Of a stretch of 64,000 bases of DNA, positions 62,332 to 64,000 are shown in pieces (position 1 is the stretch's first letter; each line of letters opens with the position of its first letter). The position numbers and the translations under genes are program-made. The notes below the pieces were generated by a model that did not search any database, was not told the origin of the DNA, and saw nothing but the letters and a program-made list of their open reading frames with translations. The stretch comes from Coriobacteriia bacterium (GTDB lineage: Bacteria; Actinomycetota; Coriobacteriia; Anaerosomatales; JAAXUF01): assembly GCA_013336165.1 (NCBI GenBank), contig JAAXUF010000006.1, positions 1 through 64,000 on the forward strand, written 5' to 3'.

Positions 62332-62385
62332 CGAGAGCCGACGTTGTCAATCAAACCCAATCACGATGATTTGCTGGCCGTTGCC

Positions 62386-62395
62386 GGGGGGGGGG
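62386..62395 (+). repeat. Run of ten G residues
   Basis: A homopolymeric G10 stretch 42 nt upstream of the likely start of the coiled-coil gene and inside a longer open frame that begins at TTG 62344. Length changes here would switch the upstream frame on or off, as in phase-variable tracts. It may also be a sequencing-error site. Confidence 0.5.
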
Positions 62396-62436
62396 TTATC
62401 ATTATCCCAACTTCACGCTACTACTTTGGAGAGCCA

Positions 62437-62817
62437 ATGGTCGCACCCGTTGATAAGCAGGACGACCTGTCGCAAGCCGAGTTAGACGAAATCCTTCGCC
62501 TGAACGCCGAAGCCGACAAAGAAGCGGCGGTATTGTTGTCGTCGCAGCGAGAAGCGGCGGAAACCCTGCTAGCGTCGCAGCGAAGAGCGGCGGAGACTCT
62601 GCTCGCAAATCGGCGGCGGGCACTCGACGCGCGGCCCGAGGCACACAGCGCGAACCTGATAGCAGCGCACGAGGCTGCGACTGAAGTCCTGCTGGAATCA
62701 CAGAGGCAAGCGAGCGATGTGTTGTTGGCGGCTCAACGGGAAGCGGCGGCGATTCTTCTGCATGCAAGACTGAAGGTACTCGACGATAGGCAGGCAGTCG
62801 AGAAGCCCCGGGGCTGA
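62437..62817 (+). CDS. Hendecad coiled-coil protein, unknown
   Basis: A 126-aa protein starting at ATG 62437 behind GGAGAG. It is almost entirely an alpha-helix with an 11-residue period: about six units of the type LLxSQRxAAET (VLLSSQREAAE, TLLASQRRAAE, TLLANRRRALD, VLLESQRQASD, VLLAAQREAAA). Hendecads form right-handed coiled coils and occur in some stress and surface proteins. An in-frame TTG at 62344 with a hydrophobic GGGVIIIP segment (containing the G10 run) could lengthen it. Role unknown. Confidence 0.6.
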   Translation: MVAPVDKQDDLSQAELDEILRLNAEADKEAAVLLSSQREAAETLLASQRRAAETLLANRRRALDARPEAHSANLIAAHEAATEVLLESQRQASDVLLAAQREAAAILLHARLKVLDDRQAVEKPRG

Positions 62818-63157
62818 GGTCGCGTGTCGATAGTTGCGGTTGCGGATCTGGCGGGCATGCGGGGGAACCGAAACGGGGTTGCCCCCACAGGGACAGGAAC
62901 CCCCTCCACCCCCTCTTTCGCCTATTCCTGCCCCTGTGCTACCACTCGGATTCGCACTACGCGGGTGTGGCGGACGAGCTATTGGCCCGGCCCTGAGTGA
63001 GTCTCGAAGTATTGCCGGGTCTTCAGCTTCTGTTTCAGCCAATAGCCTTCGTATCGTCAGATTCGCGAGGCTCTGGATCAGCCCAAGCAGCGATGACCTC
63101 AAAACCGAGACCGAGCTGCCCCCACGATCACGTACCTCGCTTCCAAGTTCGTGCCGG
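62818..63157. other. Intergenic stretch, nothing recognised
   Basis: 340 nt between the coiled-coil gene and the 3' end of the leftward membrane protein gene. I see no tRNA fragment, inverted repeat or convincing small gene that would mark the element border. Confidence 0.4.
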
Positions 63158-63931
63158 CTACTTCTTTAGCTTCGCCTGGTCCTCAGTGCTCAGACCGCCG
63201 ACTACGCCAGGGTGAACGTAGAAGTCCGGTGCTCCTGTGAACGCATCCCAGTAGTAACCGTTTGCGACGTTTGTCTCGTATGCCTTCCAGTCTGTTGCGT
63301 CGGCCTTCTTGCGATCCCAGTAGATTCGAGCGCCAGCCGTCTTGGATTCAGCCCCGCCAGACGACACCATCGTGACGATCGCCGTTACATCGACTGCGGT
63401 CACATTTGTGTTGGCAAAGAGAGCCTTGAACATACTGCTACTCGTCTTCGCAAGATCCATGAGCATAGGTCTTGGTGCAAGACCGGCTCCCCCGCTTGGC
63501 GCATAGCTCACATGGACAATCTTGTCGTTGGCCGCGTCGGTCCCCAAGTTGTCTTTGACCTCAACGGTCACAAGAGTCGCTCCGCTGCCGAGTGAAGAAC
63601 CAACTGCGTCTTTGACGGTGGCCTCGGTCACTTCGGCACGGTCGAATGTGACCTTCGCTGCTACGTTCGCCGCTTGTGTGGTCTCGCTCGCCTGAACCGT
63701 CTGCGTATTGGGATCGTAGTTCGCTGAACCTCCGAGCAGTTCGGCCCCAAACACACCCAGAAAGAGCGCTGCGACGATGCCTGCCGCGCTCAGTACCAGT
63801 CTCACCGGCACGTTGAACTTGCCTTGACGCCACATTTTGTAGAGAGCCCAGATGATGGTAATCGGCAGAAGCGCAATGCCAAGCCCCCACTTGAGCCAGG
63901 TCGGCATGCCTGTTTTGGTCGAGTCGGTCAC
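63158..63931 (-). CDS. Membrane-anchored protein, unknown
   Basis: A 257-aa protein with two close hydrophobic segments (about residues 12-30 and 43-65) joined by a basic loop (YKMWRQGKFNVPVR), then an outer domain of mixed strands with long Ala/Val/Thr stretches. Near the C-terminus is a Trp/Tyr-rich segment (IYWDRKKADATDWKAYETN). The start is GTG at 63931 after GGGGAAT. No domain recognised. It may be host or element-borne. Confidence 0.65.
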   Translation of the reverse strand: MTDSTKTGMPTWLKWGLGIALLPITIIWALYKMWRQGKFNVPVRLVLSAAGIVAALFLGVFGAELLGGSANYDPNTQTVQASETTQAANVAAKVTFDRAEVTEATVKDAVGSSLGSGATLVTVEVKDNLGTDAANDKIVHVSYAPSGGAGLAPRPMLMDLAKTSSSMFKALFANTNVTAVDVTAIVTMVSSGGAESKTAGARIYWDRKKADATDWKAYETNVANGYYWDAFTGAPDFYVHPGVVGGLSTEDQAKLKK

Positions 63932-64000
63932 GTCGGATTCCCCTTCCCCGCAAGTAACTGGAAGCGACTTCCTTTTGAGTCGCGGTGCTGACTATACGTC

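Larger units (their letters stand above)
57202..62817. mobile_element. Second integrative-element region (borders not resolved)
   Basis: Prim-pol replicase, integrase, zinc-finger protein, two iteron clusters and small unknown genes form an element-like block beside a recombinase pseudogene. I found no flanking att repeat inside the window, so the limits given are those of the recognised genes only and the element may extend further right. Confidence 0.5.

Noticed and set aside
62834-63169. Frame in the gap after the coiled-coil gene as a further element gene
   Set aside because: Low-complexity Pro/Arg/Ser text without a ribosome binding site, mostly overlapping nothing conserved.

Overview
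The window (GC-rich, both strands dense) looks like the chromosome of an anaerobic actinobacterium, most probably an environmental Coriobacteriia/Eggerthellales relative. The reasons are the combination of a cytoplasmic molybdopterin oxidoreductase with a small Fe-S partner and OFA-type MFS carriers, FAD-dependent fumarate-reductase-like enzymes, a multihaem cytochrome c lipoprotein, and LuxR regulators that carry a large multi-membrane-segment N-terminus. This is inference from gene content; there is no rRNA in the window.

Layout. 1-12.4 kb: housekeeping and stress genes. They include a very large Tat-exported multicopper oxidase with a CsoR-like operator candidate upstream, a TerC-family protein, a zinc-finger protein, a GlsB/YeaQ membrane protein with a 29-aa membrane peptide, a diacylglycerol-kinase-like enzyme, a dual-specificity phosphatase, an MFS exporter, a DUF3052 protein, and a SIMPL lipoprotein. 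12.1-25.3 kb: a leftward cluster with a molybdenum enzyme, ferredoxin subunit, two OFA-type MFS carriers and a flavoprotein. It is preceded by two nearly identical membrane LuxR regulators. 25.4-32.6 kb: a VTC / DUF4956 / DUF4353 triad, then a glycosyltransferase, a PlsY-like acyltransferase and a phytoene-desaturase-like flavoprotein fused to an Fe-S domain.

32.9-47.5 kb: integrated DNA stacked at a tRNA-Ser(CGA) gene. A remnant of about 1 kb lies between two partial tRNA copies. It is followed by a 13.6-kb island bounded by an 83-bp direct repeat that covers the 3' part of the tRNA. The island carries a tyrosine integrase, an excisionase-like protein, a CHC2 zinc finger plus TOPRIM-helicase replication module, a BfiI-like restriction-modification locus (PLD nuclease and two methyltransferases), an EVE-domain protein, and four copies of a GGGGCG-type direct repeat placed like integrase arm sites. 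At its tRNA-proximal end two integron-type attC candidates bracket a membrane HerA-type ATPase. A ladder of tiny coupled ORFs precedes the better attC.

47.5-56.3 kb: a respiratory region. It holds a NuoL/HyfB-like and a NuoH/HyfC-like membrane subunit without any peripheral arm, a CX4CH protein, a cytochrome-b-like DUF4405 protein, a hexahaem cytochrome c lipoprotein and a Tat-exported flavoprotein reductase. A third membrane LuxR gene is divergent from these across a 17-bp palindrome.

56.4-62.8 kb: a second mobile region. It has a tyrosine recombinase broken by one TGA, a primase-polymerase/helicase whose helicase half resembles that of the first island, two clusters of inverted 9-10-bp iterons on either side of it, and an integrase lacking an arm-binding domain. 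The window ends with a membrane-anchored unknown. The strongest leads for follow-up are the attC-bounded cassettes inside the tRNA-Ser island, and the pair of replication modules with related helicases, different primase heads and clustered short repeats.
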